Assembly (NCBI RefSeq): GCF_025905425.1
Contig: NZ_CP109603.1
Location: 1,958,001 to 2,022,000, forward strand
Source of the DNA: Pseudomonas putida
GTDB lineage: Bacteria > Pseudomonadota > Gammaproteobacteria > Pseudomonadales > Pseudomonadaceae
Direction: 5' to 3'
Length of the DNA stretch: 64,000 nt
Shown: positions 34,841 through 44,219 of the stretch, in pieces
How positions within the stretch are numbered: position 1 is the first letter of the stretch
Layout: each line of letters begins with the position of its first letter
Translations under genes and position numbers: made by a program
The notes under the pieces: generated by a model
The model's input: the letters and a program-made list of their open reading frames with translations, nothing else
Told to the model about the DNA's origin: nothing
Databases searched by the model: none

Positions 34841-36157
34841 ATGAACCCTATGAAGAAGTATCAGCGCCTCACCGTTGTCTTCCTGCTGTTGATCGGCATC
34901 GTCAACTACCTGGACCGTAGTGCGCTGTCGATTGCCAACACCTCGATCCAGAAAGACATGATGATCAGCCCCTCGCAGATGGGCATTTTGTTGTCGGCCT
35001 TCTCCATCGCCTATGCCTTTGCCCAGTTGCCGATGGGCATGATCATCGACCGCCTGGGCAGCAAGATCGCCCTGGGCGCCTCGTTGCTGGCCTGGTCGGT
35101 GGCCCAGGCCACCTTCGGCATGGTCAACAGTTTTGCCGGCTTCATGGGATTGCGTGTGTTGCTGGGGATTGGCGAGGCGCCGATGTTCCCTTCGGCGGCC
35201 AAGGCCTTGTCCGAATGGTTCGACGCCAACGAGCGGGGTACCCCGACCGGTATCGTCTGGTCCTCGACGTGCCTGGGCCCCTGCCTGGCGCCACCTTTGT
35301 TGACCCTGTTCATGGTCAATTTCGGCTGGCGCGGCATGTTCATCATCACCGGCCTGATCGGTGTGGTGCTGGCGGTGTGCTGGCTGACCTTCTACAAGAG
35401 CAAGGCGCAGTACCTGGCCGAGCTCGCCGCTGAAGGCAAACCGCTGCCGAACGAGCACCAGCAACCGATACTCGCGGCAAACCCGCAGGCACCCAAGGCC
35501 TCGTACTTTGCTGGCTGGCTCGACCTGTTCAAGCATCGCAGCACCTGGGGTGCGGTACTGGGCTTCATGGGCGTGATCTACATGCTCTGGCTGCACCTGA
35601 CCTGGCTGCCCGGCTACTTCGAGCGTGAACACGGGCTAGACCTGTACAAGACCGCCTGGGTGGTATCGCTGGCCTACGGCTTTGGCGCGGCGGGCACAAT
35701 CGTCGCCGGACGCTTCTGCGACCTCTTGGTCAAACGCGGCATGAGCATCCTTGGCAGTCGCAAGTTCAGCGTCATCACCGGCCTGGTGCTGGCGGCGTTG
35801 TTCACCTTGCCGCTGTCCTACGTCAGCGGCCTGACCGGCTGTGTGATCCTGCTGTGCCTGGCGCTGTTCAGCATCAACATGGCCAGTGCCACCGCATGGA
35901 TGATCGTCAACACCATCGTCGACAGCCCACGGGTGGCGTCGTTTGGCTCGATCCAGAACTTCGGCGGCTACATCGCAGGCTCCGTGGCACCGATTGTCAC
36001 CGGCTTCAGCATCCAGTACTCGGGCTCGTTCAACACGGCCTTCATGATCAGTGCGATCGTGGCACTGTGTTCGGCGGTGGCGTACTTCCTGCTGCTGAAG
36101 GCGCCAATTGGCAGTACCAAGGCCGAGGCGGGGGCGATGGTCGGAGTTACCGAATAG
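34841..36157 (+). CDS. MFS transporter, GarP/GudP-like sugar-acid carrier
   Basis: 438 residues with about twelve spans. The first spans read LLIGIVNYLDRSALSIANTSI and LPMGMIIDRLGSK, typical of ACS-family glucarate/galactarate carriers. It closes the UxaA-led run and is a second carrier of the cluster beside the one at 24367. Confidence 0.88.
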   Translation: MNPMKKYQRLTVVFLLLIGIVNYLDRSALSIANTSIQKDMMISPSQMGILLSAFSIAYAFAQLPMGMIIDRLGSKIALGASLLAWSVAQATFGMVNSFAGFMGLRVLLGIGEAPMFPSAAKALSEWFDANERGTPTGIVWSSTCLGPCLAPPLLTLFMVNFGWRGMFIITGLIGVVLAVCWLTFYKSKAQYLAELAAEGKPLPNEHQQPILAANPQAPKASYFAGWLDLFKHRSTWGAVLGFMGVIYMLWLHLTWLPGYFEREHGLDLYKTAWVVSLAYGFGAAGTIVAGRFCDLLVKRGMSILGSRKFSVITGLVLAALFTLPLSYVSGLTGCVILLCLALFSINMASATAWMIVNTIVDSPRVASFGSIQNFGGYIAGSVAPIVTGFSIQYSGSFNTAFMISAIVALCSAVAYFLLLKAPIGSTKAEAGAMVGVTE

Positions 36158-36172
36158 CCCTGGATTAGCCCT

Positions 36173-36185
36173 TGTAGGAGCGGCC
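36173..36185. repeat. Half REP element
   Basis: TGTAGGAGCGGCC matches one arm of the REP hairpin at 58249-58287; no matching second arm follows. Confidence 0.5.
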
Positions 36186-36273
36186 TGGCAGCGCAACTGG
36201 ACCTACGGCACTTGTCAGTTGCGGCTGTCTGTATGTATAACCAGTACCCACATTCACTGCCCGACTTCGCCTC

Positions 36274-37923
36274 GTGATCGCCCATTCCGTCGACGACCCG
36301 CTCTACTACCTGCACAACTTCCGCCAGGTGCTGCTCTGGGTCGAGCAGCGCTATGACGACCTGCTCGACGAACAGGAGCTGGCGTTCATCCAGGCGTTTG
36401 CGCAATTGGACGCGCGGGCGCAGGCCTTGATGGTGCGCATGGTCATGCGCAAGGGCGAGTTGTTTCGCAGTGACAAGCTTACGTATGCCGAGGTCGGTGA
36501 TACCGCGCAGGCCTTGCAGCCGTTGCAGGCGCTGGGTTGGGTCCGGGAGCCTGCGCAACTGCAACTGGAGCAGCTGTTCGCCCTGCTGCGCAAGGACGAG
36601 CTTGCGCAGTGCTTCGCCGGGCAGTTGAGCCGGCCACGCGCCAGCAAACATGACCTGCTCGCGCAACTTCAACCCTTGGGGCTGACGGCCAGGCCGTTGG
36701 CGCAGTGGTTTCCCGGTAGCGACGTGCGCATTCTCCAGTGGTGCCTGCAACCGCTGTGTGACCGCATGCGCCTGTTGTTCTTTGGCAACCTGTACCAGGA
36801 CTGGTCGGACTTCGTGCTCGCCGACCTAGGCTTGCTGCGCTACGAACACGTGCCTTTCAGCACCGATTCGCGGGCCCTGCGCCAGCGCGCCGAGGTCGAC
36901 TTGGCCATGGCCTTGCACCAGTGCGCCGAGCGGTTGGAGCAGGGCGATGACCCGCTGTCGATCCTGGATGCCATGGCGGGCCTGCACAGTGACAACCCCT
37001 GGCTGGCCCGGCGCCATGCGCGCCTGCTGTTCGCCCTGGGCCAGCAATGCGAGCGCCAGGGCGACTGGGACCAGGCCATGGCCGTTTATAGCCAGTGCAG
37101 CCACGCCCAGGCGCGCATCCGCCAGGTGCGTGTACTGGAACGCAGCGAACAGTGGCCTCAGGCCCATGCGCTCGCGCTGCAACTGGCGGCGGCCCCGGCC
37201 AACGCGCTGGAGGTGCAGGCGCTCGAACGCATGCTGCCGCGCCTGGCGCGCAAGCTCGGCGGCCCGCCGCAACGGCGCCAGCGTGCCGAGCACGTGCAAT
37301 TGATCGAGCTTGAACTGCCGCGCGAACAGGCTGCCCTGGGCGTGGAAGAGGCGGTGCGCCAGCACTTGGCCGAGGCCGGAGGGCAGGCCCATTACGTGGA
37401 AAACACGCTGTTCAACAGCCTGTTCGGTCTGTTGTGCTGGGAGGCGATTTTCGCACCGGTACCGGGCGCCTTTTTCAACCCGTTCCAGGCTGCGCCCCAG
37501 GACCTGCACGACAGCGACTTCCAGCAACGGCGCAGCGCACTGTTCGAGCGCTGCCTGGGGCGGCTCGACGATGGCAGCCACCGCCAGGCCATTCTCGACT
37601 GCTATGCCGCCAAGCAAGGCCTGCAGTCGCCGTTCGTGTTCTGGCCCATGCTTAGCGACACCTTGCTCGAACAGGCACTGGCCTGCTTGCCGCCCGCGCA
37701 TCTGAAACAGTGCTTCCTGCGCCTGTTGCAGGACATCCGCAACAACCGCGCCGGGATGCCCGACCTGATCCAGTTCTGGCCCGAGCAGGGCGGCTACCGC
37801 ATGGTCGAGGTCAAGGGGCCGGGCGACCGCCTGCAAGACAATCAGCTGCGCTGGCTGGAATTCTGCCGCGCGCAGGGTTTGCCCGTGGCGGTGTGCCATG
37901 TGCGTTGGAGCGAGGCGGCGTGA
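36274..37923 (+). CDS. FAN1-type VRR-NUC nuclease
   Basis: 549 residues from a GTG at 36274. The C-terminal VRR-NUC domain carries the PD-(D/E)xK site: D497 in PDLIQFW, E512 and K514 in VEVKGPGD, followed by the conserved DNQ. The large helical N-terminal part fits bacterial FAN1 homologues, structure-specific nucleases acting on flaps and interstrand crosslinks. The stop overlaps the GTG start of the helicase gene, so the two are coupled and likely act together in DNA repair. Confidence 0.87.
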   Translation: MIAHSVDDPLYYLHNFRQVLLWVEQRYDDLLDEQELAFIQAFAQLDARAQALMVRMVMRKGELFRSDKLTYAEVGDTAQALQPLQALGWVREPAQLQLEQLFALLRKDELAQCFAGQLSRPRASKHDLLAQLQPLGLTARPLAQWFPGSDVRILQWCLQPLCDRMRLLFFGNLYQDWSDFVLADLGLLRYEHVPFSTDSRALRQRAEVDLAMALHQCAERLEQGDDPLSILDAMAGLHSDNPWLARRHARLLFALGQQCERQGDWDQAMAVYSQCSHAQARIRQVRVLERSEQWPQAHALALQLAAAPANALEVQALERMLPRLARKLGGPPQRRQRAEHVQLIELELPREQAALGVEEAVRQHLAEAGGQAHYVENTLFNSLFGLLCWEAIFAPVPGAFFNPFQAAPQDLHDSDFQQRRSALFERCLGRLDDGSHRQAILDCYAAKQGLQSPFVFWPMLSDTLLEQALACLPPAHLKQCFLRLLQDIRNNRAGMPDLIQFWPEQGGYRMVEVKGPGDRLQDNQLRWLEFCRAQGLPVAVCHVRWSEAA

Positions 37924-40181
37924 GCTACAGCGTGGCCGTGCGCGCCCTGTGCGAGTTCAGTGCCAAGGTCGGCGACCTGGACCTACGCTTTACCCCGTCG
38001 CCCACGGCCCAGGAAGGCATCGAGGGGCATCAGCGGGTGGTGGCCAAGCGCGCGGCTGGCTATGAGTCGGAAATTGCCCTCGAAGGCCAGTTCGAAAGCC
38101 TCAGGGTGCGTGGCCGCGCCGACGGCTACGACCCCACTTGCAATCGCCTGGAAGAGATCAAGACCTACCGTGGCGACCTCTCGCGCCAGCCCGCCAACCA
38201 TCGTCAGTTGCACTGGGCGCAGGCCAAGGTCTACGCCTGGCTGATGTGCCAGACGCGGCAATTGCCCGCCATCGAGGTGGCCCTGGTGTACCTGGAAGTG
38301 GACAGCGACGGCCAGACGCTGATCAGCGAGCGCCACAGTGCCGCCGAGCTGCAAGCCTTCTTTGCAACCCAGTGCCGCTGCTTTCTGCTCTGGGCCCAGC
38401 GTCAGCAAGGGCGTCTGGCCGAGCGTGACCGCGCTTTGCAGGCGCTGGGGTTCCCCTATGCACAGTTTCGCCAGGGCCAGCGGCAGTTGGCCGAGACCGT
38501 GTACAAGGCCGTGAGCACCGGCCGCTGCCTGATGGCCCAGGCCAGTACCGGTATCGGCAAGACCTTGGGTACCTTGTTCCCGCTGCTCAAGGCGATGGTG
38601 CCGCAGCAGCTCGACAAAGTGCTCTTCCTGACGGCCAAGACGCCAGGCCGGGCGCTGGCCCTCGATGCCATGCGCCAGATCACCGATGCCACGCCGCAAC
38701 CGGCCTTGCGCACCTTGGAGCTGATTGCCCGCGACAAAGCGTGCGAATACCCCGACAAGGCCTGCCATGGTGAGTCCTGCCCCTTGGCGCAAGGCTTCTA
38801 CGACCGCCTGCCCGCCGCGCGCGAGGCGGCAGCGGGGCTGCCTTTGCTGGACCGCGCCAGCCTGCGCGAGGTGGCCTTGGCGCATCAGGTATGCCCCTAT
38901 TATCTGGGCCAGGAAATGGCCCGCTGGGTGGACCTGGTGGTGGCCGATTACAACTATTACTTCGACGCCCATGCCTTGCTGTTCAGCCTGGCCCAGGCCA
39001 ACCAATGGCGGGTGGCGGTACTGGTGGACGAAGCGCACAACCTGGTCGAGCGCGGTCGCGGCATGTACAGCGCCAGCCTCGATCAAGGCCAGTTGCTTGC
39101 CTTGCGCCAGCGCAAGCCGCAGGGGCTGGTCAGTGCGCTGGACCGCCTCAACCGGCAGTGGAACGCGTTGTACAAAGAGCAGCGCGCGCCGTATCAGGCT
39201 AGCGAACAGTTGCCGGATGCCTTCATACGCGCCTTGCAGCAGTGCATCGGGCTGATCCAGGAACGTTTGAACCAGGCACCTGCCGAGGTGGATGTGCACG
39301 TGCTGCAGTTCTTCTACCAGGCGCTGCAATTCAGCCGGGTGGCTGAGCTGTTCGACGAGCATTTCATCTTCGACATCAGCCAGCGCGAAGGCCTGCGCAA
39401 GCGGCGGCTGGCGACCCTGTGCCTGCGCAACGTCAACCCGGCGCGGCTGCTGGCGCCGCGCATGCAGGCGGCGCGCAGCGTGACGCTGTTTTCCGCCACG
39501 CTGAGCCCTCGGCATTTCTACAGTGACCTGCTCGGCATGCCGGCTGACACGGCCTGGCTAGAAGTGGCGGCGCCGTTTCGCGCCGAACAGCTTGAGGTGC
39601 GTATCGCTAGCCAGGTTTGCACCCGTTACCGAGAGCGCCAGGCCTCGCTGGCGCCGATCGTCGAGCTGATCGCCGAGCAGTATCAACGCATGCCCGGTAA
39701 TTACCTGGCGTTCTTCAGCAGCTTTGAATACCTGCAACAGGTGGCCGGCTTGCTGGCTGAGCGGCATGGCCACATTCCCCTTTGGGCCCAGGCAGCTGGC
39801 ATGGACGAAGCGGCGCGTCAGGCGTTTCTCGACCGTTTCGTGGCCCACGGCCGCGGGGTTGGCTTCGCGGTGCTGGGTGGCGCCTTCGGAGAAGGCGTGG
39901 ATTTGCCCGGCACCCGTTTGATCGGGGCGTTTGTCGCTACCCTCGGGTTGCCCCAGGTCAACCCCGTCAACGAGCAGTTCAAGCAGCGCCTGGGGCGTCA
40001 GTTTGGCGCAGGTTTTGACTACGCCTACCTCTATCCGGGTGTGCGAAAGGTCATTCAGGCCGCAGGCCGGGTCATTCGTGGTGATCAAGACCAAGGCGTG
40101 CTGGTGCTGATCGACGAACGCTTCGCCGAACCGCGAGTGCAGCAGATGTTCCCCGGTTGGTGGCAGACGGCGCTGGATTAA
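37920..40181 (+). CDS. DinG/XPD-like Fe-S helicase fused to an N-terminal PD-(D/E)xK nuclease domain
   Basis: 753 residues from the GTG at 37920, which overlaps the previous stop (GTGA); the open frame upstream is a shadow of the nuclease gene. The N-terminal 120 residues look like a RecB/Cas4-type nuclease: RGRADGYD (D68), EEIKTY (E79, K81) and HWAQAKVYAWL. The helicase has Walker A STGIGKT (209-215), four Cys of an Fe-S cluster (275, 282, 287, 325), DEAH box (370-373) and a C-terminal GEGVDLPGTRL region. It is an XPD/DinG-type 5'-3' helicase. Tail-to-tail overlap of 4 bases with nnrS. Confidence 0.85.
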   Translation: MSYSVAVRALCEFSAKVGDLDLRFTPSPTAQEGIEGHQRVVAKRAAGYESEIALEGQFESLRVRGRADGYDPTCNRLEEIKTYRGDLSRQPANHRQLHWAQAKVYAWLMCQTRQLPAIEVALVYLEVDSDGQTLISERHSAAELQAFFATQCRCFLLWAQRQQGRLAERDRALQALGFPYAQFRQGQRQLAETVYKAVSTGRCLMAQASTGIGKTLGTLFPLLKAMVPQQLDKVLFLTAKTPGRALALDAMRQITDATPQPALRTLELIARDKACEYPDKACHGESCPLAQGFYDRLPAAREAAAGLPLLDRASLREVALAHQVCPYYLGQEMARWVDLVVADYNYYFDAHALLFSLAQANQWRVAVLVDEAHNLVERGRGMYSASLDQGQLLALRQRKPQGLVSALDRLNRQWNALYKEQRAPYQASEQLPDAFIRALQQCIGLIQERLNQAPAEVDVHVLQFFYQALQFSRVAELFDEHFIFDISQREGLRKRRLATLCLRNVNPARLLAPRMQAARSVTLFSATLSPRHFYSDLLGMPADTAWLEVAAPFRAEQLEVRIASQVCTRYRERQASLAPIVELIAEQYQRMPGNYLAFFSSFEYLQQVAGLLAERHGHIPLWAQAAGMDEAARQAFLDRFVAHGRGVGFAVLGGAFGEGVDLPGTRLIGAFVATLGLPQVNPVNEQFKQRLGRQFGAGFDYAYLYPGVRKVIQAAGRVIRGDQDQGVLVLIDERFAEPRVQQMFPGWWQTALD

Positions 40182-41359
40182 CCCGGCATCCCGTCCACCC
40201 TTGGCCGAAGCAGGATCGGCAGGTAATGCCAGAGAAACAGCAGCAGTGCCAGGCTCCAGCAGAGGACGGAAAGGCTGACCCCCAGTGGCGTGAACAGCGT
40301 CAACACGACGCGCGCCAACGCCGCCAGTTGCAGCAGTACAAAGGCCCCGACAACGCGGTTCGGCACCTTGAGCGGCCGGCCAGTGTGCCCGAGGCTGACC
40401 CGCGCCATCATCGCCACGATCAAACCGGTCATGGCGCCGATGGTCAAGGCATGGGTCACCAGGCTCAAATTGACAGCTACCCCGGCATGCCACAGTGCCA
40501 TGCCCAGGCAAGCCGCTGCCATCCAAGCGTAGGCCAGGTGCAGCGACCACAGCAGTGGTACGCGCCACAGCCCTCGGTCATGCCAGAGCACGAGGCGGGT
40601 AGCGTGCAGGGCGAACAGGCCGGCGAACAGCATGCCGAGGCCGGCATGTGGTGTGTCGGCGGCCCCAGTGGCAAAGGCCAGGGGTACCGCCACGCTCAAT
40701 AGCAGGCAAGCGCGATCCAGCCACGGACGGGCAGGGGTGGGGCTGGTGTGGCCCAGCCCTCGAAGCGTGAAGAAGGGAATGACCCGTCCCCCGAGCATGG
40801 TCATCATCGCCGCCACCAGCCATAACCCGGCAAACACCCCTCGGCGTTGCCACAGTTCGTCCTGACGCAGCCAGCCTGCCAGCGTCAGCCATTGGCAGGC
40901 GGCAATCAGCAAGACCAGGCCGATGATGGGGTAATTGTTGCGCAAGCGGCGTTGCACGATCGGGCGGGCCAGGGCGAAGGCCACCAGGGGCAGGAAGCTG
41001 CCTTGGACCAACACCAGCACACTGCCTGGCAGTGGCAGGAACCAACTCGCCCGGCCCAGCAGCCAGAGCAGGAACACGCCCTGCAACGCTCGCCCACTCA
41101 CGCCGGGGATGCCGCTCCAGTTCTGTACGGCGGTCAGCAGAAAGCCTGCGACGATGGCGGCGGCAAAGCCGTACAGCATTTCATGCCGGTGCCAGGCAAG
41201 CATACCGCCGGGCGGGCTTGGGGCCAGCACACCGGCCAGTACGCCGGCCCACAGCAGCAAGGCGACCAGCGCAAACAATGTGCCGCCCAGGAAGAATGGG
41301 CGAAAACCCAGGCCCCAGACGGCCTGGCGCGGGCGAGCATCGATCGGTTGCACGAGCAT
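40178..41359 (-). CDS. nnrS: NnrS family membrane protein
   Basis: 393 residues, about twelve hydrophobic spans. The start GLGFRPFFLGGTLFA and HRHEMLYGFAAAIVAGFLLTAVQNW are the NnrS signature. NnrS is a haem/copper membrane protein linked to nitric oxide stress tolerance. I found no canonical FNR/ANR box upstream (TTGA-N6-TCAA); a TTGAATATCAA at 41431 has too short a spacer. No other denitrification genes are nearby. Confidence 0.9.
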   Translation of the reverse strand: MLVQPIDARPRQAVWGLGFRPFFLGGTLFALVALLLWAGVLAGVLAPSPPGGMLAWHRHEMLYGFAAAIVAGFLLTAVQNWSGIPGVSGRALQGVFLLWLLGRASWFLPLPGSVLVLVQGSFLPLVAFALARPIVQRRLRNNYPIIGLVLLIAACQWLTLAGWLRQDELWQRRGVFAGLWLVAAMMTMLGGRVIPFFTLRGLGHTSPTPARPWLDRACLLLSVAVPLAFATGAADTPHAGLGMLFAGLFALHATRLVLWHDRGLWRVPLLWSLHLAYAWMAAACLGMALWHAGVAVNLSLVTHALTIGAMTGLIVAMMARVSLGHTGRPLKVPNRVVGAFVLLQLAALARVVLTLFTPLGVSLSVLCWSLALLLFLWHYLPILLRPRVDGMPG

Positions 41360-41574
41360 GGGCGGTCCTTCTTTCGTTCAGTGGGCTTCAATTGGGGTAA
41401 GATCACGATTCGTGCCATCTTCAAACCCCTTGAATATCAAGGTGATGGCACTGCGCCTAGTCCGAATGACCTCGCTTTGCTGTTGTCATTTGCACTTGTT
41501 TGTATGTCGTATTGACTCGCTTTGCGCTTTGCCTGTCCCCGTACCGGTCCAAGCGTCGTTACAGGATTCACGTT

Positions 41575-42489
41575 GTGACCGATCTCTCGAAAAATCCCCT
41601 GCTGCAGTACATGGCCCGTCTGGCCCCCTCCAGCCAGCAAACCATGCGCTACATCCTTCAGGACGCCGCCGACCGGCTGGGCTTTGCCGACTGCAATATC
41701 GTCGATGTGCCTTGGCACCGGCTCGACCCCGGCCACGTGATCGCCCTGGTCGCAGCGCTGCGCGAAGACGGCTATGCCCCCAACAGCTCATCGCTGTACG
41801 TCAATGCCATCCGTGGGGTGATGAACGAGGCGTGGCGTCAGGGCCTGATCGACCATGAGCAGTTGCTGAGAATTCGCGAGGTCAAGCCGGCCACCGGCAG
41901 CCGCCTGCCTCCGGGGCGCAACCTGCGGCGCAGCCTGATCCGCGAGTTGATGGATGTGTGCGCCGCCGACCCCCGGCCGCAAGGCGTTCGCGACGCGGCG
42001 ATTATTGCCTTGCTGTATGGCACCGGTATGCGCAAGTCGGAGTCGGTCGACATCGACCTGGACCAGGTGGACTTCGAAGCCCGCAGCCTGCAGGTGTTGG
42101 GCAAGGGCAACCGGCAACTGATCAAGTACGCGCCGCCGTGGGCGTTCGAGAAGCTGCAGGCGTGGCTGGACCTGCGCCGCGAGGATTTGCCGGAGGGGGC
42201 ATCCGACGATGCGTTTCTGTTCAACCGCATTCGCCGCGGCAACCACATCACCCGCGCACGCATCACCAAACATGCGATCTACTACATTGCCCGACAGCGC
42301 GGTGCTCAGGTGGGCGTGAAGATCATGCCCCATGATTTTCGCCGCGCGTTCATCACCCGGGTTATCGAAGAGCACGACCTGTCGATTGCCCAGAAGCTTG
42401 CGCACCACGCCAATATCCAGACCACCGCCAGTTACGACCGCCGGGATGACAACGAGCGGCGGCGGGCGGTAGACCGCTTCGATTATTGA
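41575..42489 (+). CDS. Orphan tyrosine recombinase (XerC/D-like)
   Basis: 304 residues from GTG 41575; the frame is open from 41500. N-terminal SAM-like domain (about 1-110) and catalytic domain with Arg in GTGMRKSE, a Lys in LGKGNRQ, HDFRR, LAHHANIQTT and Tyr in ASYDRR. It is shorter than phage integrases and lacks the DUF4102 arm domain. It lies between nnrS and urease with no att-like repeats seen, so its substrate site is unknown. ATG 41611 is an alternative start. Confidence 0.85.
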   Translation: MTDLSKNPLLQYMARLAPSSQQTMRYILQDAADRLGFADCNIVDVPWHRLDPGHVIALVAALREDGYAPNSSSLYVNAIRGVMNEAWRQGLIDHEQLLRIREVKPATGSRLPPGRNLRRSLIRELMDVCAADPRPQGVRDAAIIALLYGTGMRKSESVDIDLDQVDFEARSLQVLGKGNRQLIKYAPPWAFEKLQAWLDLRREDLPEGASDDAFLFNRIRRGNHITRARITKHAIYYIARQRGAQVGVKIMPHDFRRAFITRVIEEHDLSIAQKLAHHANIQTTASYDRRDDNERRRAVDRFDY

Positions 42490-42614
42490 AACTGGCTTTT
42501 GACCCGGCACCGAAACAGGGCCTTCGCGCGCCCTCGCTTTGTGCGCCATAGCCCCGTGTGCCTGATGCCAGAGCGGCTGCGCTGACGATTTCATCTTCGT
42601 TCACCTGCGTAGTT

Positions 42615-42631
42615 GGCCCGCAACCTGCTTT
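42615..42631 (+). promoter_or_regulatory. Candidate sigma-54 promoter of the urease operon
   Basis: TGGCCCGCAACCTGCTT matches the -24/-12 consensus TGGCACG-N4-TTGCTT with two mismatches and exact GG-N10-GC spacing. It lies about 105 bases upstream of ureD. Nitrogen-controlled urease by NtrC and sigma-54 is known in other bacteria. Confidence 0.5.
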
Positions 42632-42735
42632 GTCCAGCCTGCGAATTTGATCGAGTGGTCAGGCTGGCAGCCCTTGAGCGCCGCCTGCCTGACCCTCTAA
42701 ACGGCCAGCAGGCCACAGATATCAGGGGCCGCAGG

Positions 42736-43569
42736 ATGTCGCTCGCGGAGCAGATCGAACAACAACAAGACGATGCAGGCTGGAGTGCCCACCTGCAGTT
42801 GCGTTTTATCCAACGCGACCGTGTGACCCGCCTTGGTGCGCGGCGGCATTTCGGACCTCTTTTGGTGCAGCGCCCTTTCTATCCTGAGGGCGCGCCGTGC
42901 CATGTCTATGTGCTGCATCCGCCCGGTGGCATCGTCGCGGGTGACCGGCTGGAGCTCGACATCCACCTTGAACCTGGCAGCCATGCGTTGCTGACCATGC
43001 CCGGCGCCAGCAAGTTCTACCGCAGCATTGGCCCGACCGCGCGGCTGGCCCAACGCTTTCACCTCGCCGCCGACAGCACCCTGGAATGGCTGCCCCAAGA
43101 CAGCATTTTTTTCGCAGGTGCCCGCGCCAGCCTCGACAGCCGCTTCACCCTGGCGCCGGGCGCCCGCTTGCTGGCCTGGGAAACCCTGTGCCTGGGGCGT
43201 CCGGTCATGAACGAGCGTTTCGATCAGGGTGCCCTCGACAGCCGCTTGCACATCGAACTGCCCGACGACCCCGGCCTGTACGAGCGCCTGCGCATCGAAG
43301 GCGGGCAATTGGCCAAGCTCGCCGGGCACCCGCTGGTGGCCACCTTCTGCGCCACACCTGCCGACGCGGCGTTGCTGGATGACATCCGGGGGTTGCTCGA
43401 TGAGCTGGACAACCCCGCCGGCGCGACCCTGATCGGGTCGCTGCTGGTGATCCGTCTGCTCGACCACGACAACCAACACCTGCAACACACCTTGCAACGC
43501 CTCTGGCATGTACTGCGCCCGGCCGTCCTCGGCCTGCCTGCATGCCCGCCGCGTATCTGGGCTACCTGA
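42736..43569 (+). CDS. ureD: Urease accessory protein UreD
   Basis: 277 residues from ATG 42736; the frame is open upstream but homology begins at [10 protein letters not shown]. Landmarks: [20 protein letters not shown] near residue 34, [12 protein letters not shown] near 61 and PGASKFYRS near 85. UreD (UreH) is the scaffold that binds apo-urease and forms the activation complex with UreF and UreG for nickel insertion. First gene of the operon, 10 bases before ureA. Confidence 0.95.
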   Translation: MSLAEQIEQQQDDAGWSAHLQLRFIQRDRVTRLGARRHFGPLLVQRPFYPEGAPCHVYVLHPPGGIVAGDRLELDIHLEPGSHALLTMPGASKFYRSIGPTARLAQRFHLAADSTLEWLPQDSIFFAGARASLDSRFTLAPGARLLAWETLCLGRPVMNERFDQGALDSRLHIELPDDPGLYERLRIEGGQLAKLAGHPLVATFCATPADAALLDDIRGLLDELDNPAGATLIGSLLVIRLLDHDNQHLQHTLQRLWHVLRPAVLGLPACPPRIWAT

Positions 43570-43579
43570 GAGAAGCGCC

Positions 43580-43882
43580 ATGGAGCTGACCCCGAGAGAG
43601 AAAGACAAACTGTTGCTGTTCACCGCCGCGCTACTGGCGGAGCGGCGACTGGCCCGCGGGCTGCAACTCAACTACCCGGAAGCGGTAGCGTTGATCAGTG
43701 CCGCAGTGCTGGAAGGCGCCCGCGATGGCCGCACGGTGGCCGAGCTGATGAGCCTGGGCCGTGAAGTGCTAAGCCGCGAGCAGGTCATGCCGGGCATCGC
43801 CGAAATGATCCACGACGTGCAAGTCGAGGCGACCTTCCCGGATGGCACCAAGCTGGTGACCGTGCATGACCCCATCGTCTGA
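43580..43882 (+). CDS. ureA: Urease subunit gamma
   Basis: 100 residues, the standard UreA length. Begins [14 protein letters not shown] and contains [11 protein letters not shown] and [11 protein letters not shown]. The small structural subunit of the (UreABC)3 trimer. The start ATG is 43580, just after the ureD stop, so the operon is tightly packed. Confidence 0.97.
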   Translation: MELTPREKDKLLLFTAALLAERRLARGLQLNYPEAVALISAAVLEGARDGRTVAELMSLGREVLSREQVMPGIAEMIHDVQVEATFPDGTKLVTVHDPIV

Positions 43883-43901
43883 AACCGGCCAGGAGCCCCG
43901 C

Positions 43902-44219
43902 ATGATCCCAGGTGAAATCCAGGTCGCCGCCGGCGACATCGAACTCAACAGCGGCCGCACGACGGTGAGCGTCAGCGTGGCCAACCACGGCGACCGTCCG
44001 GTTCAGGTCGGCTCGCACTATCACTTCTACGAAGTCAACGACGCACTGGTGTTCGACCGTGCGCCCACCTTGGGCTATCGGCTGGACATTCCGGCCGGCA
44101 CCGCCGTGCGCTTCGAACCGGGCCAGGCACGCACCGTGCAACTGGTGGCCTATGCCGGCAAGCGCGAAGTCTATGGCTTCCAGGGCAAGGTGATGGGCGC
44201 ATTGGAGGGCAGGGCATGA
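43902..44219 (+). CDS. ureB: Urease subunit beta
   Basis: 105 residues from ATG 43902, preceded by GGAG. MIPGEIQ at the start, [11 protein letters not shown] near residue 42 and [14 protein letters not shown] near 66 are UreB landmarks. The stop overlaps the ureC start by 4 bases (ATGA), so translation is coupled. Confidence 0.97.
   Translation: MIPGEIQVAAGDIELNSGRTTVSVSVANHGDRPVQVGSHYHFYEVNDALVFDRAPTLGYRLDIPAGTAVRFEPGQARTVQLVAYAGKREVYGFQGKVMGALEGRA

Noticed and set aside
33773..35632. 619-aa minus-strand open frame
   Set aside because: Antisense to the FAH-fold and MFS genes, which have clear family motifs; no domain is seen in the shadow frame.
37710..37919. Upstream extension of the helicase frame
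   Set aside because: It overlaps the FAN1-type gene and has shadow-like composition; the GTG at 37920 overlapping the stop is the natural start.
37983..39515. 510-aa minus-strand open frame
   Set aside because: Antisense to the helicase gene; no recognisable motif.
41431..41441. TTGAATATCAA as an FNR/ANR box for nnrS
   Set aside because: The half-sites are separated by 3 bases instead of 6 and it lies about 70 bases from the start; it does not match the consensus.
42665..42679. TGGCAGCCCTTGAGC as a second sigma-54 site
   Set aside because: Spacing GG-N10-GC is met but the -12 element reads GAGC rather than TTGC; the site at 42615 is better.
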